Source: Citrobacter freundii (lineage in GTDB: Bacteria; Pseudomonadota; Gammaproteobacteria; Enterobacterales; Enterobacteriaceae). Taken from it: a DNA stretch of 64,000 nucleotides. Position numbers and translations under genes: made by a program. Location of the stretch: the NCBI RefSeq assembly GCF_011077955.1, contig NZ_JAALBX010000015.1, positions 35,416 through 99,415 of the forward strand. The letters are read 5' to 3'. Below, piece by piece: positions 36,268 to 49,104 of this stretch (position 1 is the first letter of the stretch; every line of letters begins with the position of its first letter). Below the pieces are notes generated by a model. That model was not told where the DNA came from. It saw only the letters and a program-made list of their open reading frames with translations, and did not search any database.

Positions 36268-38982
36268 ATGCTGTTTATACATTTTACCCGTCAGTTGCTT
36301 GCGCGACTGAACCACCATCTTCCCCGTCGTCTGGTGCAGCGCGATCCGCTGCCGGAAGGCAATATCATGCGTTATGCAACGCCGCCCGCGACGCTTGCCG
36401 CACAGTGTCTTGCGCTATCGCGCATGGAGGAAGCTGAACTCTGGCGCGTGTTCTCAAGCCATCCGGAAGGGCTCACTGCGCGCGAGGTGGAAGCGGCGCG
36501 TGAACATTACGGGCCGAACCAAATCCCGGCGCAGCGTCCTGCGCCCTGGTATCTGCATCTCTGGCATTGCTATCGCAATCCCTTCAATCTGCTGCTCACG
36601 GCGTTGGGCATACTTTCCTATGCGACTGAAGACGATCTGTTTGGCGCGGGGATCATTGCGCTGATGGTGGCAATCTCGACGCTTTTAAATTTCATTCAGG
36701 AAGCGCGGTCCACGAAAGCGGCGGACGCGCTGAAAGCGATGGTCAGCAACACCGCCACCGTTTTGCGAGTGGTGAATGACCAGGGTGAGTGCCAGTGGCT
36801 TGAGGTCCCCATCGATCAACTGGTGCCGGGCGATCTCGTTAAACTGGCGGCAGGCGATTTGATCCCCGCCGATCTGCGGGTAATAAAAGCGCGGGATCTG
36901 TTTATTGCCCAGGCGTCGTTAACCGGCGAATCCTTACCGGTTGAAAAACACGCCCAGACCCGTCAGCCAGACCAGAAAAACCCGCTTGAGTGCGACAACC
37001 TGTGCTTTATGGGCACCACGGTGGTTAGCGGAACGGCGCAGGCGATGGTGATAGCCACCGGCGGCGGCACATGGTTTGGTCAACTGGCCGGGCGCGTCAA
37101 CGAGCTTGAGAGCGAACCGAACGCTTTCCAGCAAGGGATCAGTCGCGTCAGCATGCTGCTTATTCGCTTTATGCTGGTTATGGTGCCGATAGTCCTGCTG
37201 ATTAACGGCTTTACCAAAGGCGACTGGTGGGAGGCGGCGCTGTTCGCGCTGTCGGTGGCCGTGGGATTGACCCCGGAAATGCTGCCGATGATCGTAACCT
37301 CGACGCTTGCCCGCGGCGCGGTCAAATTGTCTAAGCAAAAGGTGATCGTCAAACATCTGGATGCGATTCAAAACTTCGGCGCCATGGATATCCTGTGTAC
37401 CGATAAAACCGGCACGCTCACCCAGGACAAAATCGCCTTAGAGCATCATACCGATGTGTTTGGTCGCGTGAGCCGACGCGTATTGCGTAGCGCGTGGCTC
37501 AACAGCCACTATCAAACCGGGCTAAAAAACCTACTCGATACCGCCGTGCTGGAAGGGGTGGATGCGCCTGAAGCTCAAGAACTGGCGGCGCGCTGGCGCA
37601 AAGTGGACGAAATACCGTTTGATTTCGAACGCCGCCGGATGTCGGTAGTGGTGACGGAAAATGAAGATACGCATGAGGTTATTTGTAAAGGCGCGCTACA
37701 GGAAATCCTTAGCGTCTGTACGCGGGTGCGTTACGGCGACGACATTGTGCCGCTGGGCGACGCCATGTTGCAACGCATCCGCACGGTAACAGATAACCTT
37801 AATCGCCAGGGCCTGCGCGTGGTGGCTGTCGCCAGCAAAGCGCTGCCAGCCAGAAGCGACGACTATGGCCGGGTGGATGAATCGGATCTGATCCTGGAGG
37901 GCTATATTGCGTTTCTCGATCCGCCAAAAGAGACCACCGCGCCGGCATTAAAAGCGCTGAAGGCCAGCGGGATCACCGTCAAGATCCTGACCGGCGACAG
38001 CGAGCTGGTGGCGGCTAAAGTGTGCCAGGAAGTAGGGCTTAATGCAGGCCAGCCCGTGGTCGGCAGCGATATCGAAAACTTAAGTGATGCCGAACTGGCC
38101 GCGCTTTCGTTACGTACCACCCTGTTTGCCCGTCTGACACCGCTGCATAAAGAGCGCATCGTGCGCCTCCTGCGTGGGGAAGGGCACGTCGTGGGCTTTA
38201 TGGGAGATGGCATTAACGACGCGCCAGCGCTGCGGGCGGCGGATATCGGTATTTCTGTAGACGGTGCGGTGGATATTGCCCGTGAAGTCGCCGATATCAT
38301 TCTGCTGGAAAAGAGTCTGATGGTGCTGGAGGAGGGCGTTATTGAAGGGCGTCGCACCTTCGCCAATATGCTCAAGTACATCAAAATGACCGCCAGTTCT
38401 AACTTCGGTAATGTGTTCAGCGTGCTGGTGGCGAGCGCCTTTCTGCCCTTTTTGCCCATGCTGCCGATCCATTTGCTTATCCAGAACCTGCTTTACGATG
38501 TGTCGCAGGTGGCGATCCCGTTTGATAACGTCGATGACGATCAGGTAGCCAAACCGCAACGCTGGAATCCGACCGATCTGGGGCGCTTTATGATCTTCTT
38601 CGGGCCGATCAGTTCGCTCTTCGACATTCTGACGTTTTGCGTGATGTGGTGGGTATTCCATGCCAACGTGCCACAAGCGCAAACCCTGTTCCAGTCCGGC
38701 TGGTTTGTGGTGGGGTTACTGTCACAGACGTTGATTGTGCATATGATCCGTACCCGTCGGGTGCCGTTTATTCAAAGCCGCGCCGCCTGGCCGTTACTGA
38801 CGATGACGTTGATGATTATGGTCGTGGGGATCGCGCTGCCATTTTCACCGCTGGCGCCGTTCTTATACCTTCAGGCGCTACCGCTGAGTTACTTCCCGTG
38901 GCTTGTCGCCATCCTGCTGGGGTACATGACGCTGACGCAAGGCGTGAAAGGATTTTATATCCGTCGCTATGGCTGGCAGTAA
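36268..38982 (+). CDS. mgtA: MgtA, magnesium-importing P-type ATPase
   Basis: A 904-residue P3B-type ATPase that imports Mg2+ when external magnesium is low. It has the phosphorylated Asp379 in DKTGTLTQD, the actuator motif LTGESLPVE, the hinge GDGINDAPALR, and about ten membrane helices in the usual 2+2+6 arrangement. The first 35 residues, before the ATP1/2 N-terminal region, differ from E. coli, as is common. PhoP box, MgtL and a structured leader precede it. In E. coli it is also next to treR. Confidence 0.97.
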   Translation: MLFIHFTRQLLARLNHHLPRRLVQRDPLPEGNIMRYATPPATLAAQCLALSRMEEAELWRVFSSHPEGLTAREVEAAREHYGPNQIPAQRPAPWYLHLWHCYRNPFNLLLTALGILSYATEDDLFGAGIIALMVAISTLLNFIQEARSTKAADALKAMVSNTATVLRVVNDQGECQWLEVPIDQLVPGDLVKLAAGDLIPADLRVIKARDLFIAQASLTGESLPVEKHAQTRQPDQKNPLECDNLCFMGTTVVSGTAQAMVIATGGGTWFGQLAGRVNELESEPNAFQQGISRVSMLLIRFMLVMVPIVLLINGFTKGDWWEAALFALSVAVGLTPEMLPMIVTSTLARGAVKLSKQKVIVKHLDAIQNFGAMDILCTDKTGTLTQDKIALEHHTDVFGRVSRRVLRSAWLNSHYQTGLKNLLDTAVLEGVDAPEAQELAARWRKVDEIPFDFERRRMSVVVTENEDTHEVICKGALQEILSVCTRVRYGDDIVPLGDAMLQRIRTVTDNLNRQGLRVVAVASKALPARSDDYGRVDESDLILEGYIAFLDPPKETTAPALKALKASGITVKILTGDSELVAAKVCQEVGLNAGQPVVGSDIENLSDAELAALSLRTTLFARLTPLHKERIVRLLRGEGHVVGFMGDGINDAPALRAADIGISVDGAVDIAREVADIILLEKSLMVLEEGVIEGRRTFANMLKYIKMTASSNFGNVFSVLVASAFLPFLPMLPIHLLIQNLLYDVSQVAIPFDNVDDDQVAKPQRWNPTDLGRFMIFFGPISSLFDILTFCVMWWVFHANVPQAQTLFQSGWFVVGLLSQTLIVHMIRTRRVPFIQSRAAWPLLTMTLMIMVVGIALPFSPLAPFLYLQALPLSYFPWLVAILLGYMTLTQGVKGFYIRRYGWQ

Positions 38983-39036
38983 GCCCTGGCGCCTGACCCC
39001 GTAAAGAGCGTGGCCCAAAAGCGATAACGCGCGCAT

Positions 39037-39073
39037 AAAAAAGCCCGCCAGTGTCATGCTGGCGGGCTTTTAT
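39037..39073. terminator. Bidirectional terminator between mgtA and gltD
   Basis: A 9-bp stem (GCCCGCCAG 39043-39051, CTGGCGGGC 39059-39067) with As to the left and Ts to the right serves both convergent genes. Confidence 0.85.
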
Positions 39074-39092
39074 TGAACAAGGCGCTTACGCT

Positions 39093-40520
<1,428 letters not shown>

Positions 40521-40560
40521 TTAAATCCGGCCAGCGAACAACGTTCGCCAGCCGAGATTT

Positions 40561-43500
40561 TTACTGCGCCTGCACCCGCAATTCAGCGGCGCTACGACTA
40601 CGGTGACCCAACAATGCTTTGACATCACTGGACTTCGGTTTAACCAGCGCGAATTTGGCCGAGAAAGAGGACCAGTTGGCCAGGATCTCTTCGCCGCGCT
40701 GGGAGCCGGTCAACTGCATGTGCTCCGTGATCAGACCGCGTAAGTGCTCTTCGTGGATAGCAAGTTCTTCCACATTAATCACTTCCACCAGTTCCGGGTT
40801 TACGCGTTTACGGAATTCACCGTCTTCATCCAGCACGTAGGCGAAACCGCCCGTCATGCCTGCCCCGAAGTTCACACCGGTTTTACCCAGGATACAGACG
40901 ATACCGCCGGTCATGTATTCACAACCGTTATCGCCAATGCCTTCAACGACCGTGATCGCCCCGGAGTTACGTACCCCAAAACGCTCACCCGCACGGCCTG
41001 CTGCATACAGACGACCGCCGGTAGCGCCGTACAGGCAGGTGTTGCCGATGATGCTGGCTTCATGGCTGCGGAAAGCGGAACCCACCGGTGGACGAATCGC
41101 CAGTAAACCGCCTGCCATGCCTTTGCCCACGTAGTCGTTGGCATCACCGGTCAGGTGCAATTCAACACCGCCTGCGTTCCAGACGCCGAAGCTCTGGCCT
41201 GCGGTCCCGCTGAAGTACGCTTTGATAGGATCTGAAGCCAGGCCCTGATCGCCATGCGTCTGGGCGATATACCCGGACAGCGACGCCCCGACGGAGCGGT
41301 CGGTGTTGCGAATATCAAACCAGAAAGTCTTGCTCTGTTTTTCGTCAACATAGTCTTTCGCCTGGTTGAGCAGTTGCGCATTCAGCACGCCATTATCAAA
41401 CGGCGGGTTGTGCTCGGTGCAGTACAACGCTTTGCCAGGGTGCGGCTCGGCGGTTTCCAGCAGACGGGAGAGATCCAGTTTTTGCTGCTTCGCCGTGAAA
41501 CCGTCCAGCTCTTTAAGCAGGTCGGTACGACCAATCAGATCCACCAGACGTTTCACGCCCAGCTGCGCCATCAGCTCACGGGTTTCACGGGCGATAAATT
41601 CAAAGTAGTTGGTCACTTTGAACGGCAGACCGTGGTAGTGATTTTTACGCAGTTTGTCATCCTGAGTCGCAACGCCGGTCGCGCAGTTATTCAGATGGCA
41701 AATACGCAGGTATTTACAGCCGAGCGCCACCATAGGGCCGGTGCCGAAGCCGAAGCTTTCTGCGCCCAGGATCGCCGCTTTGATGATATCGAGGCCCGTT
41801 TTCAGGCCGCCATCCACCTGGAGACGAATTTTATGACGCAGGCCGTTTGCCACCAGCGCCTGTTGGGTTTCTACCAAGCCCAATTCCCACGGGCAACCCG
41901 CGTATTTCACGGAAGAGAGGGGGCTTGCGCCAGTACCGCCATCGTAACCGGCGATGGTTATCAGATCCGCATAGGCTTTCGCGACACCGGTAGCGATAGT
42001 ACCGACGCCCGGTTCTGACACCAGCTTCACGGAGATCATCGCCTTCGGGTTAACCTGTTTGAGGTCGAAAATCAGCTGCGCCAAATCTTCAATCGAGTAG
42101 ATATCGTGATGCGGCGGCGGCGAAATCAGCGTCACGCCCGGGACGGAATAACGCAGTTTGGCAATGTACGGGGTGACTTTGTCGCCCGGCAACTGGCCGC
42201 CTTCGCCCGGCTTCGCGCCCTGGGCCACTTTAATCTGGATAACGTCGGCGTTAACCAGGTACGACGGGGTTACGCCAAAGCGACCGGACGCCACTTGCTT
42301 AATGCGCGACACTTTATTGGTGCCGTAACGCGCCGGATCTTCGCCGCCTTCGCCGGAGTTGGAATTGCCGCCGATGCTGTTCATGGCTTCCGCCAGGGCT
42401 TCGTGGGCTTCCGGGCTGAGTGCGCCGATAGACATCGCGGCTGTATCAAACCGTTTAAACAGATCGGTTGCCGGTTCTACGTCGTCAATACTGACCGCGT
42501 CCGCTTGCGGGTTTAACGCCAGCAGGTCACGCAGCGTGGCTGGCGGACGTTCGTTCACCAGTTTTGCATATTGCTGGTAATCGCTGTATTCGCCGCTCTG
42601 CACCGCCTGTTGCAGGGTGCGCACCACATCCGGGTTATAGGCATGGTATTCGCCGCCGTGCACGTATTTCAGCAGGCCGCCTTGCTCCAGCGGTTTGCGG
42701 GCAAGCCAGCTGCGCTTCGACAGGTTCAGCAGATCCTGTTGGAAATCGGCAAAACCCGCGCCGCCGATGCGGCTGACCACACCCTGGAAGCACAAATTCG
42801 AGACTTCGTCGTGCAGGCCAACGGCTTCAAACAGCTTCGAGCAACGGTAGGAGGCCACGGTCGAGATGCCCATTTTGGACATGATCTTATACAGGCCTTT
42901 GTTGATGCCGTTGCGGTAGTTGAGCATCACCGTGCGATAGCTTTTCTCGATAGCATGGGTATCGATGAGCTTCGCCAGCGATTCGTACGCCAGGTACGGA
43001 TAAATTGCGGTGGCGCCAAAGCCAAGCAGCACAGCGAAGTGATGCGGATCGCGGGCGCTGGCGGTTTCAACAATGATGTTGGCATCGCAGCGCAAGCTTT
43101 TATCCACCAGACGGGTCTGGATAGCGCCCACCGCCATCGGGGCCGGAACCGGCAGCCTGTCTTTGGCGATATTACGGTCAGACAGCACCAGTAAAACCGT
43201 GCCGTTACGCACCATTTGTTCCGCTTTGTCACACAACGCTTTGACCGTTTCTTCAAGAGAGGTTTCTGTAACGTCAAAGGTGATGTCCAGCACATCGGCG
43301 CGATAGTGCTCTTCGGTCATGGTGGTGAGCTGATTGAAATCAGACCACAGCAGGATCGGCGATTTAAAGCTTAAACGGTGCGCCTGGCCTTCGGCTTCGC
43401 AGAACACGTTCATCTCGCGACCAATGCTGGTGGCAAGCGACATCACGTGCGCTTCGCGCAGCGGGTCGATAGGCGGGTTAGTTACCTGCGCGAACTGCTG

Positions 43501-45021
43501 ACGGAAGTAGTCGTAAATAATACGCGGCTGGCTGGACAGCACGGCGAACGGGGTGTCGTCACCCATCGAGCCGACGGCTTCCTGGCCATTTTCGCCCAGG
43601 ACGCGGATAACGGAATCAAGTTCTTCGAAGCTGTAGTTAAACTGCTTCTGGTAGCTGGTAAGCGTATCGTCATCCATTTCGCGCTGGCCGACCTGCTCAT
43701 CAGGCAGATCTTCAAACGGCACCAGACGACGAACGTTTTTCTCCATCCACTCTTTATAGGGATGGCGGATTTTCAGGTCGTAGTCTGTTTCTGCGGAGTG
43801 CAGAATGCGGCCAATGCGGGTGTCGATCACCATCAACTCGCCCGGCCCCACGCGGCCTTTTTCGACCACTTCATCAGGCTGGTAATCCCAGATGCCCACT
43901 TCAGACGCACAGGTGATCAGCTTGTCTTTAGTGATGACATAGCGCGCGGGACGCAGACCGTTACGGTCCAGGTTACAGGCGGCGAAACGACCGTCGGACA
44001 TGACGATGCCTGCCGGGCCGTCCCACGGCTCCATATGCATGGAGTTAAAGTCGAAGAACGCGCGCAGGTCCGGGTCCATGTTCGGGTTGTTCTGCCAGGC
44101 TGGCGGCACCAGCAAACGCATGGCGCGGACGATGTCCATCCCGCCTGCCAACAGCAGTTCGAGCATGTTATCCATGGAACTGGAGTCAGAGCCGGTTTCG
44201 TTGACGAACGGCGCGGCGTCGTGCAGATCCGGGATAAGCGGGGTCTGGAATTTATAGGTACGTGCCCGTGCCCACTGGCGGTTACCGGTGATGGTGTTGA
44301 TTTCGCCGTTGTGCGCCAGATAGCGGAACGGCTGCGCCAGCGGCCAGCGCGGTACGGTATTGGTGGAGAAGCGCTGGTGGAACAGGCAAATGGCCGATTC
44401 CAGACGCAGGTCCGCGAGATCCAGGTAAAAGCGCGGCAAATCCGCCGGCATACACAGACCTTTATAGATGTTTACCAGGTTCGACAGGCTGCAGACGTAA
44501 AAGTCTTTGTCTTCCTGAGCGCGTTTTTCGATACGGCGGCGTGCGATAAACAGACGGCGCTCCATATCGCGCGGACGCCAGCCCGCAGGGGCGTTCACGA
44601 AAATTTGCTCAATTCGCGGCAGGGAGGAGAGGGCGATTTCACCGAGTACGCCGTCGTTGGTCGGCACTTCTCGCCAGCCTACGATCGACAGGGTTTCACG
44701 TTGCAACTCTTCTTCAACAATGCGACGGCTCTGCGCCGCGAGATCCGGATCCTGATTTAAAAACAGCATCCCGACGGCATAGTTTTTGGCTAAGCGCCAT
44801 CCACGCTCTTCCGCGACCAGGCGAAAGAAACGGTCAGGTTTTTGTAATAGCAGGCCACATCCGTCGCCGGTTTTGCCGTCTGCGAGGATAGCGCCTCGGT
44901 GCTGCATGCGGGCCAGTGCGTGAATAGCAGTACGCACTACCTTGTGGCTAGGTTCGCCTTCTATGTGGGCGATCAGGCCGAAACCACAGTTATCCTTCTC
45001 AAGGGATTTATCGTACAACAT
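40561..45021 (-). CDS. gltB: GltB, glutamate synthase large subunit
   Basis: GltB makes two glutamates from glutamine and 2-oxoglutarate. From ATG 45021 the precursor is 1486 residues, the E. coli length. An 11-residue propeptide ([11 protein letters not shown]) precedes the catalytic N-terminal Cys12. Domains in order are the class II glutaminase (12-430), a central domain, the FMN-binding synthase domain with the cysteines of the [3Fe-4S] cluster ([12 protein letters not shown]), and a C-terminal beta-helix. GGGGAGG lies 9 bases upstream. The frame stays open upstream to 45273; ATG 45111 also has a GAGG site and would add 30 residues. Confidence 0.95.
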   Translation of the reverse strand: MLYDKSLEKDNCGFGLIAHIEGEPSHKVVRTAIHALARMQHRGAILADGKTGDGCGLLLQKPDRFFRLVAEERGWRLAKNYAVGMLFLNQDPDLAAQSRRIVEEELQRETLSIVGWREVPTNDGVLGEIALSSLPRIEQIFVNAPAGWRPRDMERRLFIARRRIEKRAQEDKDFYVCSLSNLVNIYKGLCMPADLPRFYLDLADLRLESAICLFHQRFSTNTVPRWPLAQPFRYLAHNGEINTITGNRQWARARTYKFQTPLIPDLHDAAPFVNETGSDSSSMDNMLELLLAGGMDIVRAMRLLVPPAWQNNPNMDPDLRAFFDFNSMHMEPWDGPAGIVMSDGRFAACNLDRNGLRPARYVITKDKLITCASEVGIWDYQPDEVVEKGRVGPGELMVIDTRIGRILHSAETDYDLKIRHPYKEWMEKNVRRLVPFEDLPDEQVGQREMDDDTLTSYQKQFNYSFEELDSVIRVLGENGQEAVGSMGDDTPFAVLSSQPRIIYDYFRQQFAQVTNPPIDPLREAHVMSLATSIGREMNVFCEAEGQAHRLSFKSPILLWSDFNQLTTMTEEHYRADVLDITFDVTETSLEETVKALCDKAEQMVRNGTVLLVLSDRNIAKDRLPVPAPMAVGAIQTRLVDKSLRCDANIIVETASARDPHHFAVLLGFGATAIYPYLAYESLAKLIDTHAIEKSYRTVMLNYRNGINKGLYKIMSKMGISTVASYRCSKLFEAVGLHDEVSNLCFQGVVSRIGGAGFADFQQDLLNLSKRSWLARKPLEQGGLLKYVHGGEYHAYNPDVVRTLQQAVQSGEYSDYQQYAKLVNERPPATLRDLLALNPQADAVSIDDVEPATDLFKRFDTAAMSIGALSPEAHEALAEAMNSIGGNSNSGEGGEDPARYGTNKVSRIKQVASGRFGVTPSYLVNADVIQIKVAQGAKPGEGGQLPGDKVTPYIAKLRYSVPGVTLISPPPHHDIYSIEDLAQLIFDLKQVNPKAMISVKLVSEPGVGTIATGVAKAYADLITIAGYDGGTGASPLSSVKYAGCPWELGLVETQQALVANGLRHKIRLQVDGGLKTGLDIIKAAILGAESFGFGTGPMVALGCKYLRICHLNNCATGVATQDDKLRKNHYHGLPFKVTNYFEFIARETRELMAQLGVKRLVDLIGRTDLLKELDGFTAKQQKLDLSRLLETAEPHPGKALYCTEHNPPFDNGVLNAQLLNQAKDYVDEKQSKTFWFDIRNTDRSVGASLSGYIAQTHGDQGLASDPIKAYFSGTAGQSFGVWNAGGVELHLTGDANDYVGKGMAGGLLAIRPPVGSAFRSHEASIIGNTCLYGATGGRLYAAGRAGERFGVRNSGAITVVEGIGDNGCEYMTGGIVCILGKTGVNFGAGMTGGFAYVLDEDGEFRKRVNPELVEVINVEELAIHEEHLRGLITEHMQLTGSQRGEEILANWSSFSAKFALVKPKSSDVKALLGHRSRSAAELRVQAQ

Positions 45022-45702
45022 ATCAGTGAACCTCCCCAGGCTCTGCGGACTCGCTCCGGACCGACTGCGCGCGGACACAACGAGAGCAGGCGACGGGGTT
45101 TCGCGCATCATACGCGAGCCTCGCATTCGCCCTCTCAATATCCTTTTCGCATCGGTACACAAGTGTTGAGGACTTGCTTCAGAGGGAATCTCAATTACTG
45201 CATAAATATGATGAGCAGAGTGCTCATCCAGAAAGCGTCCAGCGGATTTCCAAGTTATCGGGATTTGAGACACAGGTCAAATGGCATTCTTATTTATGCA
45301 AATTTATGCTAACACCACATTAACATAATGAATTTAAAGGAAAATAAGCAATTTTTAGATTGAGGAAAGTGGTCTGAGCACCTTTAGCGAGTGTGATCTG
45401 TCTCACTATCAGAAAGCCGCTAAAACTATATACCGCGCTATAGTTAAATAAATTGGTAGATTATTGTGCTGAATACGCTCGCCAGGCCGCATAAAGCCTC
45501 TGTTTTCGCGTTGATGTCATATTCTTTAAATAATGGGTAAGTTTATAAGTAAAAGTAATTGCTTTTAGAGTGACTGAAATTTCAGTAATTATGAATGATT
45601 ATTCAAATGATAAAGGCAAGGGCAGGCGCTTGATCCACATCATCGCCGTAAAGAGGTAAAAATGGCAGTCTTAGGGCCTTTTTCAGGCCGGCCCTCCAGA
45701 TT
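45022..45702. other. gltB-yhcC divergent regulatory region
   Basis: This 681-base gap holds the long gltB leader and promoter region. The first 250 bases next to gltB remain open in the gltB frame. Further out the sequence is AT-rich, contains two ATTTATGC repeats 10 bases apart (45292-45299, 45302-45309) and a CRP-like site at 45392-45407. E. coli gltBDF is controlled from a long upstream region by Lrp, IHF, CRP and ArgR, so this length is expected. Nothing else gene-like is seen. Confidence 0.6.
45392..45407. promoter_or_regulatory. CRP-like site upstream of gltB
   Basis: TGTGA-TCTGTC-TCACT matches the CRP core TGTGA-N6-TCACA at nine of ten positions. It is about 370 bases from the gltB start on the minus strand and about 300 from yhcC, so which gene it serves is uncertain. 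Confidence 0.6.
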
Positions 45703-46632
45703 ATGCAGTTACAAAAATTAGTCAATATGTTTGGTGGCGATCTTTCACGCCGCTACGGACAAAAAGTTCACAAGCTTACCTTACATGGCGGTTTTAGTTG
45801 CCCGAACCGCGATGGCACGCTGGGGCGCGGCGGCTGCACCTTTTGTAATGTGGCCTCGTTTGCCGATGAAGCGCAGCAGCATCGCAGTATTGCCGACCAA
45901 CTGGCCGACCAGGCGCGCCTGGTCAACCGCGCCCGTCGCTATCTGGCCTATTTTCAGGCCTATACCAGCACCTTTGCCGAAGTACAACTGCTGCGCAGCA
46001 TGTACCAGCAGGCGATTGACCAGGCAAATGTGGTGGGACTGTGCGTGGGGACGCGCCCGGACTGCGTACCGGAAAGCGTGCTGGATTTGCTGTGCGGCTA
46101 TCGCGAACAGGGTTACGAAGTGTGGCTGGAGCTCGGTTTGCAAACCGCCAATGATAAAACCCTGCACCGCATCAACCGGGGACACGATTTTGCCTGTTAT
46201 CAAAAGACCACGCGCCTTGCCCGCGATCGCGGCTTGAAAGTGTGTACGCACTTGATTGTTGGCCTGCCGGGCGAAGGGCAGGCGGACGCGCTCAATACGC
46301 TTGAGAAGGTGGTGGAGACCGGCACGGACGGCATTAAACTTCATCCTTTGCATATCGTCACCGGCAGCATCATGGCGAAGGCCTGGGCGGCGGGGCGGCT
46401 TCAGGCCATCGACCTTGAAACGTACACCACAGTTGCCGGCGAGATGATTCGCCACACGCCGCCGGAGATTATCTATCACCGGATATCCGCCAGTGCGCGT
46501 CGTCCGACACTGTTAGCGCCGCTCTGGTGCGAAAACCGCTGGACCGGGATGGTGGAAATCGACCGCTATCTGACGCGTGAAGGGGTTCAGGGATCGGCGT
46601 TAGGCACGCCCTGGCAGGCCAACGCGTTTTAA
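45703..46632 (+). CDS. yhcC: YhcC, radical SAM protein
   Basis: The 309-residue protein matches E. coli YhcC. Iron-sulphur cysteines lie in HGGFSCPNRDGTLGRGGCTFC, with the wide C-x12-C-x2-C spacing of this subfamily (TIGR01212 type, Elp3-like). GLPGEGQ and the C-terminal ISASARRPTLLAPLWC are further conserved blocks. The substrate is unknown. The ribosome binding site is weak. It diverges from gltB and precedes arcB, as in E. coli. Confidence 0.92.
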   Translation: MQLQKLVNMFGGDLSRRYGQKVHKLTLHGGFSCPNRDGTLGRGGCTFCNVASFADEAQQHRSIADQLADQARLVNRARRYLAYFQAYTSTFAEVQLLRSMYQQAIDQANVVGLCVGTRPDCVPESVLDLLCGYREQGYEVWLELGLQTANDKTLHRINRGHDFACYQKTTRLARDRGLKVCTHLIVGLPGEGQADALNTLEKVVETGTDGIKLHPLHIVTGSIMAKAWAAGRLQAIDLETYTTVAGEMIRHTPPEIIYHRISASARRPTLLAPLWCENRWTGMVEIDRYLTREGVQGSALGTPWQANAF

Positions 46633-46767
46633 CGGTTGTAGATAAAATCAGCAGGATGTGGCTGTTAAGGCAGATAAACGCTTTTTACCCCGCACTTTTT
46701 TGCACAACCTTCAGCGTAACCGCAGGAATTGAGTATTATTGAGCGGTACGTCGCGAAGGAACATCCT

Positions 46768-49104
46768 ATGAAACAAATCCGTATGTTGGCTCAGTATTAC
46801 GTTGATCTCCTGGTCAAACTTGGGCTGGTTCGTTTTTCTCTGTTACTGGCGCTTGGGCTGGTAGTACTGGCAATGGTTGTGCAAATGGCGGTGACCATGG
46901 TATTGCACGGCCGGGTCGAAAGCATTGATGTTATTCGCTCCATCTTCTTTGGCTTGTTGATTACCCCCTGGGCGGTGTATTTCCTGTCGGTGGTGGTTGA
47001 ACAGTTGGAAGAGTCGCGTCAGCGTCTGTCAAAACTGGTGGATAAGCTCGAAGAAATGCGCGAGCGCGACCTGCAACTCACCGTTCAGTTAAAAGACAAT
47101 ATCAATCAGCTCAACCAGCAAAACGCTGAGCGTGAAAAGGCGGAAGCCGATCGTCAGAAAGTCCTGGAACAGCTCACCGTTGAGATGAAAGAGCGTGAAG
47201 TCACGCAAATCCAGCTTGAACAGCAGTCGTCGTTTTTACGCTCTTTTTTAGACGCCTCCCCGGATCTGGTGTTTTATCGCAATGAAGATAAAGCTTTTTC
47301 GGGCTGCAACCGCGCCATGGAACTGCTGACCGGCAAAAGCGAAAAGCAGCTTATCGGGCTGCAACCCCATGACGTTTACGCGCCCGAAGCGGCGGAAAAA
47401 GTCATCGAAACCGATGAGAAAGTGTTCCGCCACAATGTGTCGTTAACCTATGAACAGTGGCTTGATTATCCTGATGGGCGAAAAGCCTGTTTTGAAATCC
47501 GCAAAGTGCCTTATTACGATCGCGTCGGGAAACGCCACGGGTTGATGGGCTTTGGCCGTGATATTACCGAGCGTAAGCGCTATCAGGATGCGCTGGAACG
47601 TGCCAGTCGCGATAAGACCACATTTATCTCCACAATTAGCCATGAGCTTCGTACGCCGCTGAACGGCATCGTTGGGCTAAGCCGCATTCTGCTCGATACC
47701 GAGCTGACGCCGGAGCAGCATAAATACCTGAAGACGATCCACGTCTCCGCCGTCACGCTGGGTCATATTTTCAATGACATTATTGATATGGACAAAATCG
47801 AGCGTCGTAAAGTGCAGCTTGATAATCAACCGATTGATTTTACAAGCTTCCTTGCGGATCTAGAAAACCTGTCCGGCCTTCAGGCTCAGCAAAAAGGCCT
47901 GCGCTTCGTGATGGAGCCCGCCTTGCCGCTGCCGCATAAAGTCATTACCGACGGAACGCGCCTGCGCCAGATTATCTGGAACCTTATCAGCAATGCGGTG
48001 AAGTTCACGCAGAAAGGGCAGGTTACGGTGCGGGTGAGCTACGAAAACGGCATGCTACGCTTTGATGTAGAAGATTCCGGTATCGGTATTCCGCAAAACG
48101 AGCAGGATAAAATTTTCGCCATGTATTATCAGGTGAAAGATAGCCACGGGGGTAAACCCGCGACGGGCACTGGCATCGGGCTTGCGGTATCGCGTCGGCT
48201 GGCAAAAAACATGGGCGGCGATATTACCGTCAGCAGCCATCCTGGCAAAGGGTCGGTGTTCACACTGACGGTTCAGGCGCCGCGCGTGGCAGAAGAGATA
48301 GACAGCACCACCAGCGACGATGATATGCCGCTGCCGGCGCTGCATGTCCTGCTGGTAGAGGATATTGAGCTCAATGTAATAGTGGCCCGCTCAGTACTGG
48401 AAAAAATGGGCAATAGTGTGGATGTGGCGATGACGGGCCAGGAAGCGCTCGACATGTTTAAGCTGGGTGAGTACGACCTGGTGTTGCTGGATATCCAGCT
48501 CCCGGATATGACCGGGCTTGATATCTCGCGCAAACTTACCAGCCAGTTTAAAGCCGAAGACTTGCCGCCGCTGGTGGCGTTAACCGCCAACGTGCTCAAA
48601 GACAAAGGTGAATATCTTGCCGCGGGCATGGATGACGTGCTCAGCAAACCGCTTTCCGTCCCGGCGCTGACCGCCATGATTAAAAAGTTCTGGGACAGGC
48701 GTTCAAACGATGAGGAGAGAATTGTGTCACTCGAACAACATAGCAAACAGAATGCATTACTCGATGTCGCGATGCTGGAACAGTATATGGAGCTGGTTGG
48801 GCCGAAGTTGATCACAGACGGCCTCGCCATGTTTGAAAAAATGATGCCGGGCTACCTGAGCGTGCTGGATTCCAACCTTACCGCCCGCGATCAGAAAGGG
48901 ATCGTGGAGGAAGGCCATAAAATCAAAGGCGCCGCGGGTTCGATTGGTTTACGCCATCTTCAACAGGTCGCGCAGCAGATCCAGACACCGGATCTTCCTG
49001 CCTGGTGGGATAACGTCGGCGAATGGATCGAAGAGTTAAAACAGGAGTGGCAAAACGACGTGGCGGTGTTGAAAGCGTGGGTAGAGAACGCGCCAAAAAA
49101 ATGA
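46768..49104 (+). CDS. arcB: ArcB, anoxic redox sensor kinase
   Basis: ArcB is the tripartite hybrid kinase that phosphorylates ArcA when quinones are reduced. From ATG 46768 it has 778 residues, as in E. coli; GAAGGA lies upstream. Order: two membrane helices (about 23-77), a coiled coil, a PAS domain with the redox cysteines Cys180 and Cys241, a kinase domain with His292 (ISHELRTPLNG), a receiver domain with the phospho-Asp in LVLLDIQLPD, and the C-terminal HPt domain with His in EEGHKIKGAAGS. The stop codon lies within the terminator region of the antisense-encoded sRNA ArcZ. Confidence 0.97.
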   Translation: MKQIRMLAQYYVDLLVKLGLVRFSLLLALGLVVLAMVVQMAVTMVLHGRVESIDVIRSIFFGLLITPWAVYFLSVVVEQLEESRQRLSKLVDKLEEMRERDLQLTVQLKDNINQLNQQNAEREKAEADRQKVLEQLTVEMKEREVTQIQLEQQSSFLRSFLDASPDLVFYRNEDKAFSGCNRAMELLTGKSEKQLIGLQPHDVYAPEAAEKVIETDEKVFRHNVSLTYEQWLDYPDGRKACFEIRKVPYYDRVGKRHGLMGFGRDITERKRYQDALERASRDKTTFISTISHELRTPLNGIVGLSRILLDTELTPEQHKYLKTIHVSAVTLGHIFNDIIDMDKIERRKVQLDNQPIDFTSFLADLENLSGLQAQQKGLRFVMEPALPLPHKVITDGTRLRQIIWNLISNAVKFTQKGQVTVRVSYENGMLRFDVEDSGIGIPQNEQDKIFAMYYQVKDSHGGKPATGTGIGLAVSRRLAKNMGGDITVSSHPGKGSVFTLTVQAPRVAEEIDSTTSDDDMPLPALHVLLVEDIELNVIVARSVLEKMGNSVDVAMTGQEALDMFKLGEYDLVLLDIQLPDMTGLDISRKLTSQFKAEDLPPLVALTANVLKDKGEYLAAGMDDVLSKPLSVPALTAMIKKFWDRRSNDEERIVSLEQHSKQNALLDVAMLEQYMELVGPKLITDGLAMFEKMMPGYLSVLDSNLTARDQKGIVEEGHKIKGAAGSIGLRHLQQVAQQIQTPDLPAWWDNVGEWIEELKQEWQNDVAVLKAWVENAPKK

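Noticed and set aside
43378..44760. 460-codon plus-strand open frame inside gltB
   Set aside because: Antisense to the conserved glutaminase part of GltB, rich in His/Arg/Gln as expected for reverse-complement translation, with no family similarity.
45292..45309. ATTTATGC direct repeats as ARG boxes for gltB
   Set aside because: The match to the ARG-box arms is only about six of ten bases; noted in the region entry but not called as a site.
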